Assembly: GCA_963663135.2 (NCBI GenBank)
Contig: CAXXRM010000004.1
Span: 124,001 to 188,000 of the forward strand
DNA: 64,000 nt
Source of the DNA: Io17-Chloro-G2 sp963663135
GTDB lineage: Bacteria; Chloroflexota; Dehalococcoidia; Lucifugimonadales; UBA3495
Direction: 5' to 3'
The first letter of the stretch is position 1. Each line of letters opens with the position of its first letter. Positions 45,517-52,820 of the stretch are shown piece by piece. The notes beneath the pieces were generated by a model. The model made no database searches. It saw only the letters and a program-made list of their open reading frames with translations, and was not told the origin of the DNA. The translations under genes were made by a program, and so were the position numbers.

Positions 45517-46290
45517 ATGAGCATTCAGACCCTGTTTGACCTGACCGGCAAAGTGGCGTTGGTGACCGGAGGCAACGGCGGCATTGGCTTGGGCATGGCC
45601 CGGGGTCTGGCCGGAGCCGGCGCCAACATTGTGGTGGCCGCCCGCAACGCCGAGAAGACCGGTCAGGCGGTCGCGGAGTTGGAATCCCTGGGCGTACAAG
45701 CCATAGGCCTGACCGTTGACGTAACCAGGGAGCCGGAAATAACGGCGATGGTGGCTGACACTATATCCGCCTTTGGCCGGGTGGACATCCTGGTCAACAA
45801 TGCCGGGACCGTCGTGCGCAAAACTCCCGACCACACCACCACCGAGGAATGGGACCTGGTGCTGGACGTCAACCTGCGGGCCGCTTTCCTGGCCGCCCGG
45901 GAAGTTTACCCTCACATGGTAAACCAGGGAGGTGGGAAGATTATCGGCATCGGCTCCATGTATTCCATTTTCGGCGGGGGAGGCAGCGGCGCGCCATATT
46001 CCTCCAGCAAGGGCGGCCTGGTGCAGTTGTCCAAGAGCCTGGCGGTGTCTTGGGCCAAGGACAACATCCAGTCCAACGCCATCCTGCCCGGCTGGTTTAT
46101 GACCACCCTAACCTCGGACATTCCGGTCAACCAGCCTGAGAGGTACCAACTTATTAGCGGTCGGATACCCACCGGCCGCTGGGGCGAGGTTGAAGAGTTG
46201 CAGGGAGCTGTGGTTTTCCTGGCCAGCTCCGCATCCAACTACGTCACCGGCGCAGTGTTGACTGTGGACGGAGGGTATTCGGTCAGCTAA
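45517..46290 (+). CDS. Short-chain dehydrogenase/reductase (SDR)
   Basis: Classical SDR of 257 aa: the cofactor loop TGGNGGIG (17-24), NNAG (94-97), catalytic Ser147, Tyr161 and Lys165 (YSSSK), and the C-terminal VTGAVLTVDGGYS. An Arg-Asn after strand 2 (AARNAEK) suggests NADP(H). GGAGG lies 5 nt before the ATG. It is probably co-transcribed with the monooxygenase gene upstream. Homology is near gluconate 5-dehydrogenase or FabG types; the substrate cannot be fixed. Confidence 0.93.
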   Translation: MSIQTLFDLTGKVALVTGGNGGIGLGMARGLAGAGANIVVAARNAEKTGQAVAELESLGVQAIGLTVDVTREPEITAMVADTISAFGRVDILVNNAGTVVRKTPDHTTTEEWDLVLDVNLRAAFLAAREVYPHMVNQGGGKIIGIGSMYSIFGGGGSGAPYSSSKGGLVQLSKSLAVSWAKDNIQSNAILPGWFMTTLTSDIPVNQPERYQLISGRIPTGRWGEVEELQGAVVFLASSASNYVTGAVLTVDGGYSVS

Positions 46291-46583
46291 GGGGCTGCAC
46301 GCCCCCTTGGATGAGAATTACCTAAAGGCATGCCTTCGTTGACCGGGAGATTGGTAGGGCGCAACAGGCGCAACAATAGAAGCGGCCAATTGGCAATACC
46401 GATGGCGCTGTTAGGGTGCCGGAGATTACTACAGGCGAGATCTAGGGTGAACACCTATCGGAAAAGCGCAATGGACACCTGGTTTGTGGGTATTCCCGCG
46501 GGGGAGCGCACAGCCCTGAGTGTTGCTCCGCCACGACAAGGGAAAGTCGGACCGGCCAACTAAGCAATAGCAGGGGAGTTCGC

Positions 46584-46943
46584 ATGGGGACATTTGATGT
46601 GACTATTGGAGTTGGGAACCTTGAAGGTGGCGAGTTGGTTGAAGTGTCGGCCCTGGTTGACACGGGAGCAACACATACCGCGATTCCAAGGTCTTTGCTG
46701 GAGCAATTGCACGTGGAGCCAAAGGTTGACCGACTGGTACGGTTTGCGGACGGTAGCACCAAGGTGCTGTCCAGGGGCCAAGTACGAATTGTTTATGACG
46801 GACAAGAATGGATTTGCCCCGTCATCTTCGGAGCTGAGGACCAATATTTATTAGGGGCCACTACGTTGGAGGCCTTTGAGTTAATGGCAGACCCTGTGGG
46901 CCAGCAACTCGTACCAGCGGAGATTAACCCAAGATCGTTCTAA
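46584..46943 (+). CDS. Single-domain clan AA aspartic protease
   Basis: The 119-aa protein has one retropepsin-like active site, VSALVDTGATHTAIP (Asp26), and a later hydrophobic motif LLGATTLEAFELM that resembles the second conserved strand (usually I-L-G). Such bacterial proteins dimerise to form a complete site. Biological substrates are mostly unknown. AGGGGAG is 6 nt before the ATG. It stands alone, about 290 bp after the SDR gene, and converges on the acetamidase gene. The gap 46291-46583 holds nothing I can support. Confidence 0.88.
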   Translation: MGTFDVTIGVGNLEGGELVEVSALVDTGATHTAIPRSLLEQLHVEPKVDRLVRFADGSTKVLSRGQVRIVYDGQEWICPVIFGAEDQYLLGATTLEAFELMADPVGQQLVPAEINPRSF

Positions 46944-46995
46944 TAACCCTGATTCAAGCTGCGCTGGAGTTAAATATCTCCGCGAACCGGATGCT

Positions 46996-47877
46996 TTAAT
47001 TTTTCTTAAGTTGGTCCAGGGCCTGCCGGGACAGCATCATCTTTACCGGGCTGATGGGTCGGAAGGTGCGCGAGACCCGCACGTCCCCGGCCAGACTCAG
47101 CAGGCTGTAGGCATCGTAGGGGTCAAGGCCCTTCTCCCGCACCAGGAAGTCCACCATGTCCCGCACCGCCTGCCGCATGGCCACTCCCAGGTCCCCGCCG
47201 TGGGACAATACCACGTAGTGTTGGGGAGTAAGGGCTCGGGGGCTGGTGATTCCGGATTGCTTCTCCACGGTGATCCGAATCCGGCTGTCCGCTGAGCACT
47301 CCGCCCCGGTGCCCGCCACTGCGCCGTCCCCTACCACGGCGTGGCAGTCCCCCAGGCAAAGTAGACCGCCGGGCACAAACACGGGCAGATACAGGATGCT
47401 CCCTGCCACCAACTCCTTCATGTCGATGTCTCCGCCATAGGGGCCGCTGTCGCTGGCGGTGGACTGGCGGTAGGTGGGCGTAGTCGCCACCAAGCCCATT
47501 GACGGCGCCAGGGGGAGCCGCACGCCCGTGGGAAGGACCGCATGGCCGTCCTGGAATTCGATGACCGTGGCGTAACCTTCGGTGAACTCTTCCTCCAGGA
47601 ATCCCCGGCCCGGCATCACCATGTGGACCGCTCCTCCCTTGGGGGTGATGGACAGGAACTCAATCTTCAAGGCGTCCCCGGGTTGGGCGCCGTTGACGTA
47701 GATCGGTCCGGTTGCGCCGCCCTTCAGTTCAGTGGCGCTGACTGCTACCGGGTCCCGAACGCCTTCAAACGCGTCCCAGGTCTCAACCATCAACTCCTCA
47801 TCGGAGTCAACCGTAACGGCCGGAGCGGTTTCGGGGTCCAGGACGTAGACGCGCTGGCTGCGGCTCAGTTGCTGCAT
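46996..47877 (-). CDS. Acetamidase/formamidase family protein
   Basis: FmdA/AmdA-family amidohydrolase of 293 aa. Features are TGPIYVNGAQPGDALKIEF, GPYGGDIDMKELVAGS and GDCHAVVGDGAVAGTGAE, which carries the metal and catalytic residues. Enzymes of the family release ammonia from formamide or acetamide. The ATG is 4 nt from the stop of the SbcD-like gene, so the CoA-transferase, SbcD-like and acetamidase genes form one minus-strand operon, a functionally mixed set. Confidence 0.92.
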   Translation of the reverse strand: MQQLSRSQRVYVLDPETAPAVTVDSDEELMVETWDAFEGVRDPVAVSATELKGGATGPIYVNGAQPGDALKIEFLSITPKGGAVHMVMPGRGFLEEEFTEGYATVIEFQDGHAVLPTGVRLPLAPSMGLVATTPTYRQSTASDSGPYGGDIDMKELVAGSILYLPVFVPGGLLCLGDCHAVVGDGAVAGTGAECSADSRIRITVEKQSGITSPRALTPQHYVVLSHGGDLGVAMRQAVRDMVDFLVREKGLDPYDAYSLLSLAGDVRVSRTFRPISPVKMMLSRQALDQLKKN

Positions 47878-47881
47878 GTCA

Positions 47882-48631
47882 TCAAGCTCCGTTGGAGACT
47901 CCGATCGCGCGGCCCACCGAGACCCGCCGGAACGCCACGCCGCTCGCGGGATTCAGGTCAACCACCGTGACCCCCACCTCGGTCCTGTTGCCCACCGGCC
48001 CCATGGGGGCGCCCGAGTAAGCGGCTTTGACGCCGCCCTGCGACACGTCCAGGTGGCGGTCCCAATGGCCCAGGGCCAGGTAGTCACACGGGGCCTCGGC
48101 CACCTCGTGGGGGTAGATTGGAGACGACCTCAAGTCGATGTCCCCGTCCAGGTGAAAATGTCCGTGGGCCAAGGCAACCAGCCACCTTCCGGAATTCTTG
48201 GCGGGCATGCCCAACAGTGGGCGGAATTGGGGCGTGTGGGAGGGCATGGCGCGCCCCCAAAGGTCCAGCGTGAGCCCGGGAAAGCTGATGGCTTCACCGT
48301 CGTACCGGCTCAACACGTGAAGGTTGCTGGGCTTGTTTTGGAAGGGACCCCGGTAGTACACCGAAGTTTCATCCAGCAGGTCATGGTTGCCGGGCAGCAC
48401 CACTGTGGGCACATTGAGGCGTTGGACCTGATCCACGAAAAACTGTAACACGTCGTCGCCCACGCGGGCGTTGTCAAACACGTCCCCCACCATCAACACG
48501 GCGTCGGCGCCCAACCCGGCCACCGAATTCACCACGTCCCGCAACGCCTGGGCCGCCTTGGGATGCCCCGCGGGGTCACCAAGGTGGATATCGGAGGTAT
48601 GGACGAGCCTGATTTTCTTGGGTGATTCCAA
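47882..48631 (-). CDS. SbcD/Mre11-like metallophosphoesterase, short form
   Basis: The calcineurin-like fold has all metal motifs: HTSDIHLGD (D-x-H), VGDVFDNA (G-D-x-x-D), LPGNHDLLDE (GNHD), LAHGHFH and ALGHWDRH (GH-x-H-like). At 249 aa it lacks the capping and SbcC-binding extensions of full SbcD (about 400 aa). A TTG at 48631 with AGGAACG upstream starts it. It could be the nuclease partner of the broken sbcC 31 kb away, or an independent phosphoesterase. It lies between a CoA-transferase gene and the acetamidase gene. Confidence 0.85.
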   Translation of the reverse strand: MESPKKIRLVHTSDIHLGDPAGHPKAAQALRDVVNSVAGLGADAVLMVGDVFDNARVGDDVLQFFVDQVQRLNVPTVVLPGNHDLLDETSVYYRGPFQNKPSNLHVLSRYDGEAISFPGLTLDLWGRAMPSHTPQFRPLLGMPAKNSGRWLVALAHGHFHLDGDIDLRSSPIYPHEVAEAPCDYLALGHWDRHLDVSQGGVKAAYSGAPMGPVGNRTEVGVTVVDLNPASGVAFRRVSVGRAIGVSNGA

Positions 48632-48682
48632 AAGTCGTTCCTGCCTGCTGATCTATTTGTTGGCTTATCCTTCCGGGCGGCT

Positions 48683-49873
48683 CTAACCGCCGACGACACC
48701 GCGCCGTTTGAGGTCGGAAATGCGGTCTGGGTCAAATCCCAATTCGGATAGGATTTCATCGTTGTCCTGCCCCAGACCGGGAGGAGGACGCCGGATCTCG
48801 GCGGGAGTTTCATTCAGCTTGATGGGCGATGCGGGAACGCGCAGGTCCGGAACATCGGGATGAGGCATTTCGGCAATCATGTTGCGGGCCCGCACCTGGG
48901 GATCGTTAACGACGTCGGAGACCCGGTTGATTGGGCCGCAGGGAACACCGGCGGCGGAGATTAACTGAACCCAGTGGGCCACGGTATCGGTCTGAAACAT
49001 CCGGCTAAAGACTTCAACGCACTCGGCCCGGTTGGCCACCCGGTCCGTGTTGGTCTTGAACCTTGGGTCTTCCAACAACTCCGCCTGTCCCACGGCCCGG
49101 CAGGCCCTTTCCCACAGGCCGTCGTTGGCGCAAGCCAGGATGAAGTAGCCGTCGGAAGCCGGAAAACTCTGGTACGGGACCAGGCTGGGGTGACCCGACC
49201 CCAAACGGTGAGGCTCCACGCCGGTGCCCATATACCCGGTGGCGTGGTAGCTCATCGTGGCCACCTGTCCATCCAGCAACGACGTGTCAATCCACTGCCC
49301 GAGCCCGGTTTGGTCTTTGTAGCGCAGCGCGGTCAGAATGGAGCCGTAGGCCAGCATTCCGGTAAACAGGTCCACCAGGGAAAATCCGACCCGCAGAGGC
49401 AGGCCGTCAGGCTCGCCGGTCAGGTTCATCAAGCCGCTGTAGGCTTGAATGATCAGATCGTAACCGGGCATGTCGGCCATGGGGCCGGTGCGTCCGTACC
49501 CGGAGATGGAGCAGTAAACTATTCCGGGATTTATGGCGCGCACCGCATCGTAGCCAAGCCCCATCCGGTCCAGGGCCCCGGTGCGAAAACTCTCCACCAT
49601 GACGTCGGCATCAGTCGCCATTGCTAGGACGATATCCACCGCCTCCTGCTCCTTGAGGTTCAAGCTGAGGCTGCGTTTGTTCCGATTGAAAGAGAGGAAC
49701 TGGGTGCTTTGATCGTTCCAGAACGGGGTCCAGGACCGGGTTTCGTCCCCCCGGGATGGTTCCTCGATTTTCACCACGTTGGCGCCCATGTCGCCCATCA
49801 TCATGGTGCAAAAGGGCCCGGCCAGTGTGCGGGTTAGGTCCACCACCTTCAGGTCTTGCAACGCAGCGGCCAT
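48683..49873 (-). CDS. CaiB/BaiF-family (class III) CoA-transferase
   Basis: Class III CoA-transferases move CoA between organic acids through an aspartyl-CoA intermediate. DLTRTLAGPFCTMMMGDMGA at the N-terminus, NRNKRSLSLNLK, the catalytic Asp139 in PGYDLIIQAYSG and GVPCGPINRVSDVV are all present. The ATG at 49873 (396 aa) is preferred over 49903 because MAAALQDLKVVDLTR matches the family start. It heads the minus-strand operon with the SbcD-like and acetamidase genes. The acid substrate is unknown. Confidence 0.93.
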   Translation of the reverse strand: MAAALQDLKVVDLTRTLAGPFCTMMMGDMGANVVKIEEPSRGDETRSWTPFWNDQSTQFLSFNRNKRSLSLNLKEQEAVDIVLAMATDADVMVESFRTGALDRMGLGYDAVRAINPGIVYCSISGYGRTGPMADMPGYDLIIQAYSGLMNLTGEPDGLPLRVGFSLVDLFTGMLAYGSILTALRYKDQTGLGQWIDTSLLDGQVATMSYHATGYMGTGVEPHRLGSGHPSLVPYQSFPASDGYFILACANDGLWERACRAVGQAELLEDPRFKTNTDRVANRAECVEVFSRMFQTDTVAHWVQLISAAGVPCGPINRVSDVVNDPQVRARNMIAEMPHPDVPDLRVPASPIKLNETPAEIRRPPPGLGQDNDEILSELGFDPDRISDLKRRGVVGG

Positions 49874-50000
49874 GTCAACCTCTTTCTTCCGGGGATCCCC
49901 CAATTATCAGCGGCCTACCACTAAAGGCGTACCCGGTGCGCCGCCGCCCGGCATGAAAAACCGGAAGCGGCCGTTGTCTGCGGGGTTGCCGTTTGGCGGG

Positions 50001-50030
50001 CTGTTGGGGAAAATCCTGTTGGGGAAAATC
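50001..50030 (+). repeat. Perfect 15-bp tandem duplication
   Basis: CTGTTGGGGAAAATC occurs twice in direct succession in the divergent gap between the CoA-transferase and ribokinase genes. It is too short to be an element and most likely arose by slippage. Confidence 0.85.
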
Positions 50031-50160
50031 TAGTAGATTAGCTTCTGAAGTTGCCAGGGCGCATTATAGCACGGTAGTACTTGCCGACCTGCGGCGCCCG
50101 CCTGTCCCAGGAGTGGGGGGATTTCCTGGCGGGTCCGGGGTTGGTCCGGGAGGTAGCAAT

Positions 50161-51105
50161 TTGGCGGCGGTCACGACGAGCGGACTGGTAATTGTGCTGG
50201 GCGGCATCAATATGGATCTGGTAGCCATCACGCCCCGGTTTCCTGCAGCCGGGGAGACCGTGGTGGGCGACCGGTTCCTGACCTATCCAGGCGGTAAAGG
50301 AGCCAACCAAGCGGTGGCATCGGCGATGATGGGCGCCGATACCTTGATGGTGGGGCGCGTTGGCGACGACCAGTTTGGCCCTGAGCTGATGGCGGCTCTC
50401 CGGTCCAAAGGGGTTAACGTTGCCGGCGTCGGAATTGTCCCCGACGTTAGCTCCGGGATTGCGGTCATAGCAATAGACGGCTCCGCCCAAAACAGCATCA
50501 TACAAATATTAGGCGCCAACAACGCTTGCGACTACGAGGAGGTTGAGTATGTCTCGGAATACTTGGACCGAGCATCAACGTTGATGCTGCAACTCGAAAC
50601 GCCCATCGGCGTTTCCCTGGAGGCCGCCAGGGAGGCCCGCGCCCGGGGGAAGACGGTGATCCTCGACCCGGGTCCGGTGCGCCCAATACCCCAGGATTTC
50701 TACCACTGCTGCAACGTGATTACGCCGAATGAGACCGAGGCCCAAGCCCTGGTGGGATTCCCGGTGACGGACCGGGAATCGGCTGCCAGAGCCGCCCAAA
50801 CATTGCTGGATCGGGGAGTGGAGTTGGCCGTGGTGACATTGGGCGCCCAAGGCGCGGTTTACGCTACCGTCCGGATGAGCGGGTACGTGGCGCCGTTTCC
50901 GGTAACCGCTGTGGATTCGGTTGCCGCGGGCGACGCCTTTAACGGCGCGCTGGCCGCGGCCCTTGCCCGAGGGGAGGAAGCTGGCCAGGCGGTCCGCATA
51001 GCCTCGGCCGCCGGCGCTTTGGCCGTCACCAAGTCCGGGGCCCAGAGTTCCATGCCCTCCGAGGCGGAAGTGGCGGCGCTGTTGCAGTCACAGACCGGGG
51101 CCTGA
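50161..51105 (+). CDS. rbsK: Ribokinase (PfkB-family sugar kinase)
   Basis: The 314-aa PfkB kinase has GGINMDLVAITPRFP, TYPGGKGANQAVASAMMG (sugar binding), TPNETEA and the catalytic anion-hole motif VAAGDAFNGALAAAL with the general-base Asp. Ribokinase-like order favours ribose or a related sugar. The frame is open to 49993, but TTG 50161, preceded by GGGAGGT about 7 nt upstream, is the supported start. The gene precedes the Nudix-ComF pair and is not near a ribose transporter in this window. Confidence 0.9.
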   Translation: MAAVTTSGLVIVLGGINMDLVAITPRFPAAGETVVGDRFLTYPGGKGANQAVASAMMGADTLMVGRVGDDQFGPELMAALRSKGVNVAGVGIVPDVSSGIAVIAIDGSAQNSIIQILGANNACDYEEVEYVSEYLDRASTLMLQLETPIGVSLEAAREARARGKTVILDPGPVRPIPQDFYHCCNVITPNETEAQALVGFPVTDRESAARAAQTLLDRGVELAVVTLGAQGAVYATVRMSGYVAPFPVTAVDSVAAGDAFNGALAAALARGEEAGQAVRIASAAGALAVTKSGAQSSMPSEAEVAALLQSQTGA

Positions 51106-51174
51106 AGGTCCGGCAAAGCCCCAAATCAACCGGCCGCGTGGTGACCCTTGGACGTGGGTAGCCGTCAGGGCCCG

Positions 51175-51183
51175 TGGTATGCT
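51175..51183 (+). promoter_or_regulatory. Possible extended -10 next to the Nudix start
   Basis: TGG-TATGCT at 51175-51183 ends 9 nt before the ATG at 51193. If used, the transcript would be nearly leaderless, as for the amidohydrolase at 9439. A GGTGA within the interval could instead be a Shine-Dalgarno of a longer transcript. Confidence 0.35.
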
Positions 51184-51192
51184 GGTGAAATA

Positions 51193-51699
51193 ATGTCTCC
51201 CCAAGAAAAATTCTGCTCGGCCTGCGGTTCCAACCTTGAGGTCCGAGGCGTCGAAGGCAAACAGCGGCCGGTGTGCGTCCAGTGCGGCAAGGTGGTCTAC
51301 CACGACCCCAAAGTCGCCGCAATCAGCGTGGTGGAGCGCGGTGGGCAGGTCCTGATGATACAGCGAGATACCCCGGTGGGACGCGGGCTGTGGAGCATGC
51401 CGGGCGGGTTCATCGATCGAGGGGAGTTGGTGGAGGAAGGGGCGGTCCGGGAGGTGTCCGAGGAGACCGGACTGCAGGTGGAGATTCAGGGCCTGATCGG
51501 CGTTTTCTCCGAAGCGGGAAACCCGGTGGTGGTGGTTGCCTACGCCGCACGGGAGACCGGCGGCTCCCTTGAAGCCGGCCCGGAGGCCCAGCAGGTGGGA
51601 TTCTTCCCGTTGGACGGGCTGCCCCCGCTGGCGTTCCCTAGGGACAGTCTCATCCTGGAAATGTGGCGTGACTCCGGCGTTCCCGGTAAGCCCCGGTAA
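51193..51699 (+). CDS. Zinc-ribbon Nudix hydrolase
   Basis: A four-cysteine zinc ribbon (FCSACGSN and PVCVQCGK) is followed by a complete Nudix box, GGFIDRGELVEEGAVREVSEETGLQV, in 168 aa. The layout resembles NudC-like or ADP-ribose/NADH pyrophosphatases that lack the N-terminal NudC domain. Substrates are probably nucleoside diphosphate derivatives. The ATG at 51193 is chosen; the frame opens at 51148. Its stop lies inside a triple 10-bp repeat, 13 nt before comF. Confidence 0.92.
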   Translation: MSPQEKFCSACGSNLEVRGVEGKQRPVCVQCGKVVYHDPKVAAISVVERGGQVLMIQRDTPVGRGLWSMPGGFIDRGELVEEGAVREVSEETGLQVEIQGLIGVFSEAGNPVVVVAYAARETGGSLEAGPEAQQVGFFPLDGLPPLAFPRDSLILEMWRDSGVPGKPR

Positions 51700-51710
51700 G
51701 CCCCGGTAAG
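51681..51710 (+). repeat. Three 10-bp tandem repeats spanning the Nudix stop codon
   Basis: CCCCGGTAAG is repeated three times (first copy with T in position 1) from 51681 to 51710. The second copy contains the TAA stop of the Nudix gene (51697-51699), and the third ends 2 nt before the comF ATG. Change in copy number would alter the Nudix C-terminus and the spacing to comF. Confidence 0.85.
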
Positions 51711-51712
51711 CA

Positions 51713-52408
51713 ATGAAGCAAATTCTCAACAGGCTCGCCGGCTCGACGTTGGACCTGCTGTTCCCATTGGAGTGCTTCGGCTGCTCAAAAGAAGGCGAAG
51801 TTTTCTGCGCGGCGTGCTTGAAGGAACTCCCCCAGTTGCGAGCGCCCTTTTGCCGGCTGTGCTGCCAACCAGGGATAGAATCGCCCTGCGCTTCCTGCTG
51901 GGCCATTCCCCTGGCAGTTGACGGGATTCGGGCGCCATTCATCTTGGATGGGGTAGTGCGGCGAGCGGTCCACCGGCTTAAATACGGAAATTTGCGGGCA
52001 GCAGCTCCCCAGCTGGGCCGAATCATGGGCGAGCATCTTATGTCCCAGAAGATACCCGGACAGCTTGTCGTTCCCGTACCGCTGCACCCGGGCCGGCTCC
52101 GCCAACGAGGTTACAATCAATCGGAATTGCTGGCAAAAGGCGTGGCCCGGACCGCCGGATTTCCTCTGGGGAAGCAGTTGTTGACCCGCACCAAGAACAC
52201 TGCCCCTCAGGTCGCGTCCCAGGGTCGGGAGCAACGCCGGTCCAACGTCGATGGCAGTTTCCAATGCCAAGCAGACCTCTCCGGGGTCTCCTTGGTTCTA
52301 ATCGATGACGTTGCCACCACGGGCAGCACCCTCTCCGCCTGCGCCGCGGCGCTAAAGGCAGCGGGCGCAACATCGGTGCACGCGTTGGTGCTAGCCAGAG
52401 AAGCATGA
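51713..52408 (+). CDS. comF: ComF-family phosphoribosyltransferase-like protein
   Basis: The 231-aa protein has the N-terminal cysteine clusters of ComF (CFGCSKEGEVFCAAC, FCRLCC, CASCW), the helix VRRAVHRLKYGN, PVPLHPGRLRQRGYNQSELLAKG and the PRPP-binding loop VLIDDVATTGSTL. ComF is needed for DNA uptake in competent bacteria, where it supports processing of internalised DNA; related proteins occur widely without competence. No other competence gene is in the window. It is co-transcribed with the Nudix gene. Confidence 0.93.
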   Translation: MKQILNRLAGSTLDLLFPLECFGCSKEGEVFCAACLKELPQLRAPFCRLCCQPGIESPCASCWAIPLAVDGIRAPFILDGVVRRAVHRLKYGNLRAAAPQLGRIMGEHLMSQKIPGQLVVPVPLHPGRLRQRGYNQSELLAKGVARTAGFPLGKQLLTRTKNTAPQVASQGREQRRSNVDGSFQCQADLSGVSLVLIDDVATTGSTLSACAAALKAAGATSVHALVLAREA

Positions 52409-52523
52409 CCGGCGGTCCAGCGTTGTACCACCGGCACTTGAGCAGGAGAGGCAGTCTTATGCACGCTGGTGATGCCCCACAGCGGTGATGTGTCCCTTAA
52501 CGCGAGCGCGTACTCCCACCCCC

Positions 52524-52697
52524 GTCATTCCCGCCGCAGCGGGAATCCAGAGCCCTTTCCCAAACCCTACTAGGTCGCGCAATGCAGGAATGGTCCGGGT
52601 TGGGGCCGGCTCACGGGGTAATCGGGCCGCGGCCTGCACACCCGCACCAATTTTATTGGACCCAATGAACCTAGATTCTAGCTGCGGCGGGAATGAC
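52524..52697. repeat. Inverted-pair (MITE-like) copy of the dispersed 33-nt repeat
   Basis: The left end (52524-52556) begins GTCATTCCCGCCGCAGCGGG. The right end (about 52671-52697) is an inverted copy, with mismatches toward the inside (TAG in place of CCG). About 115 bp without coding potential lie between. It fills much of the 412-bp gap between comF and hppA; the rest of that gap holds the hppA promoter. Confidence 0.75.
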
Positions 52698-52724
52698 GGT
52701 GACCTGCTGCGCCGCAGGGATTTC

Positions 52725-52753
52725 TTGACACCTATAGGGTAGTGTGATAGCTT
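52725..52753 (+). promoter_or_regulatory. Likely promoter of hppA
   Basis: A perfect TTGACA (52725-52730) is followed after 17 nt by TAGCTT (52748-52753), a weak -10 match. The leader to the ATG at 52821 would be about 60 nt. The promoter begins 28 nt after the inverted repeat element. Confidence 0.55.
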
Positions 52754-52820
52754 TCGGGCGCTCAAAAATTGAGGCAATTCTGCTTGTGTCAGCGGCCGTC
52801 AGGCCGAGAGGTTTTTTGAA

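Noticed and set aside
46330..46563. 77-codon plus-strand frame before the aspartic protease
   Set aside because: No Shine-Dalgarno, no similarity recognised and composition unlike neighbours; not enough support for a gene.
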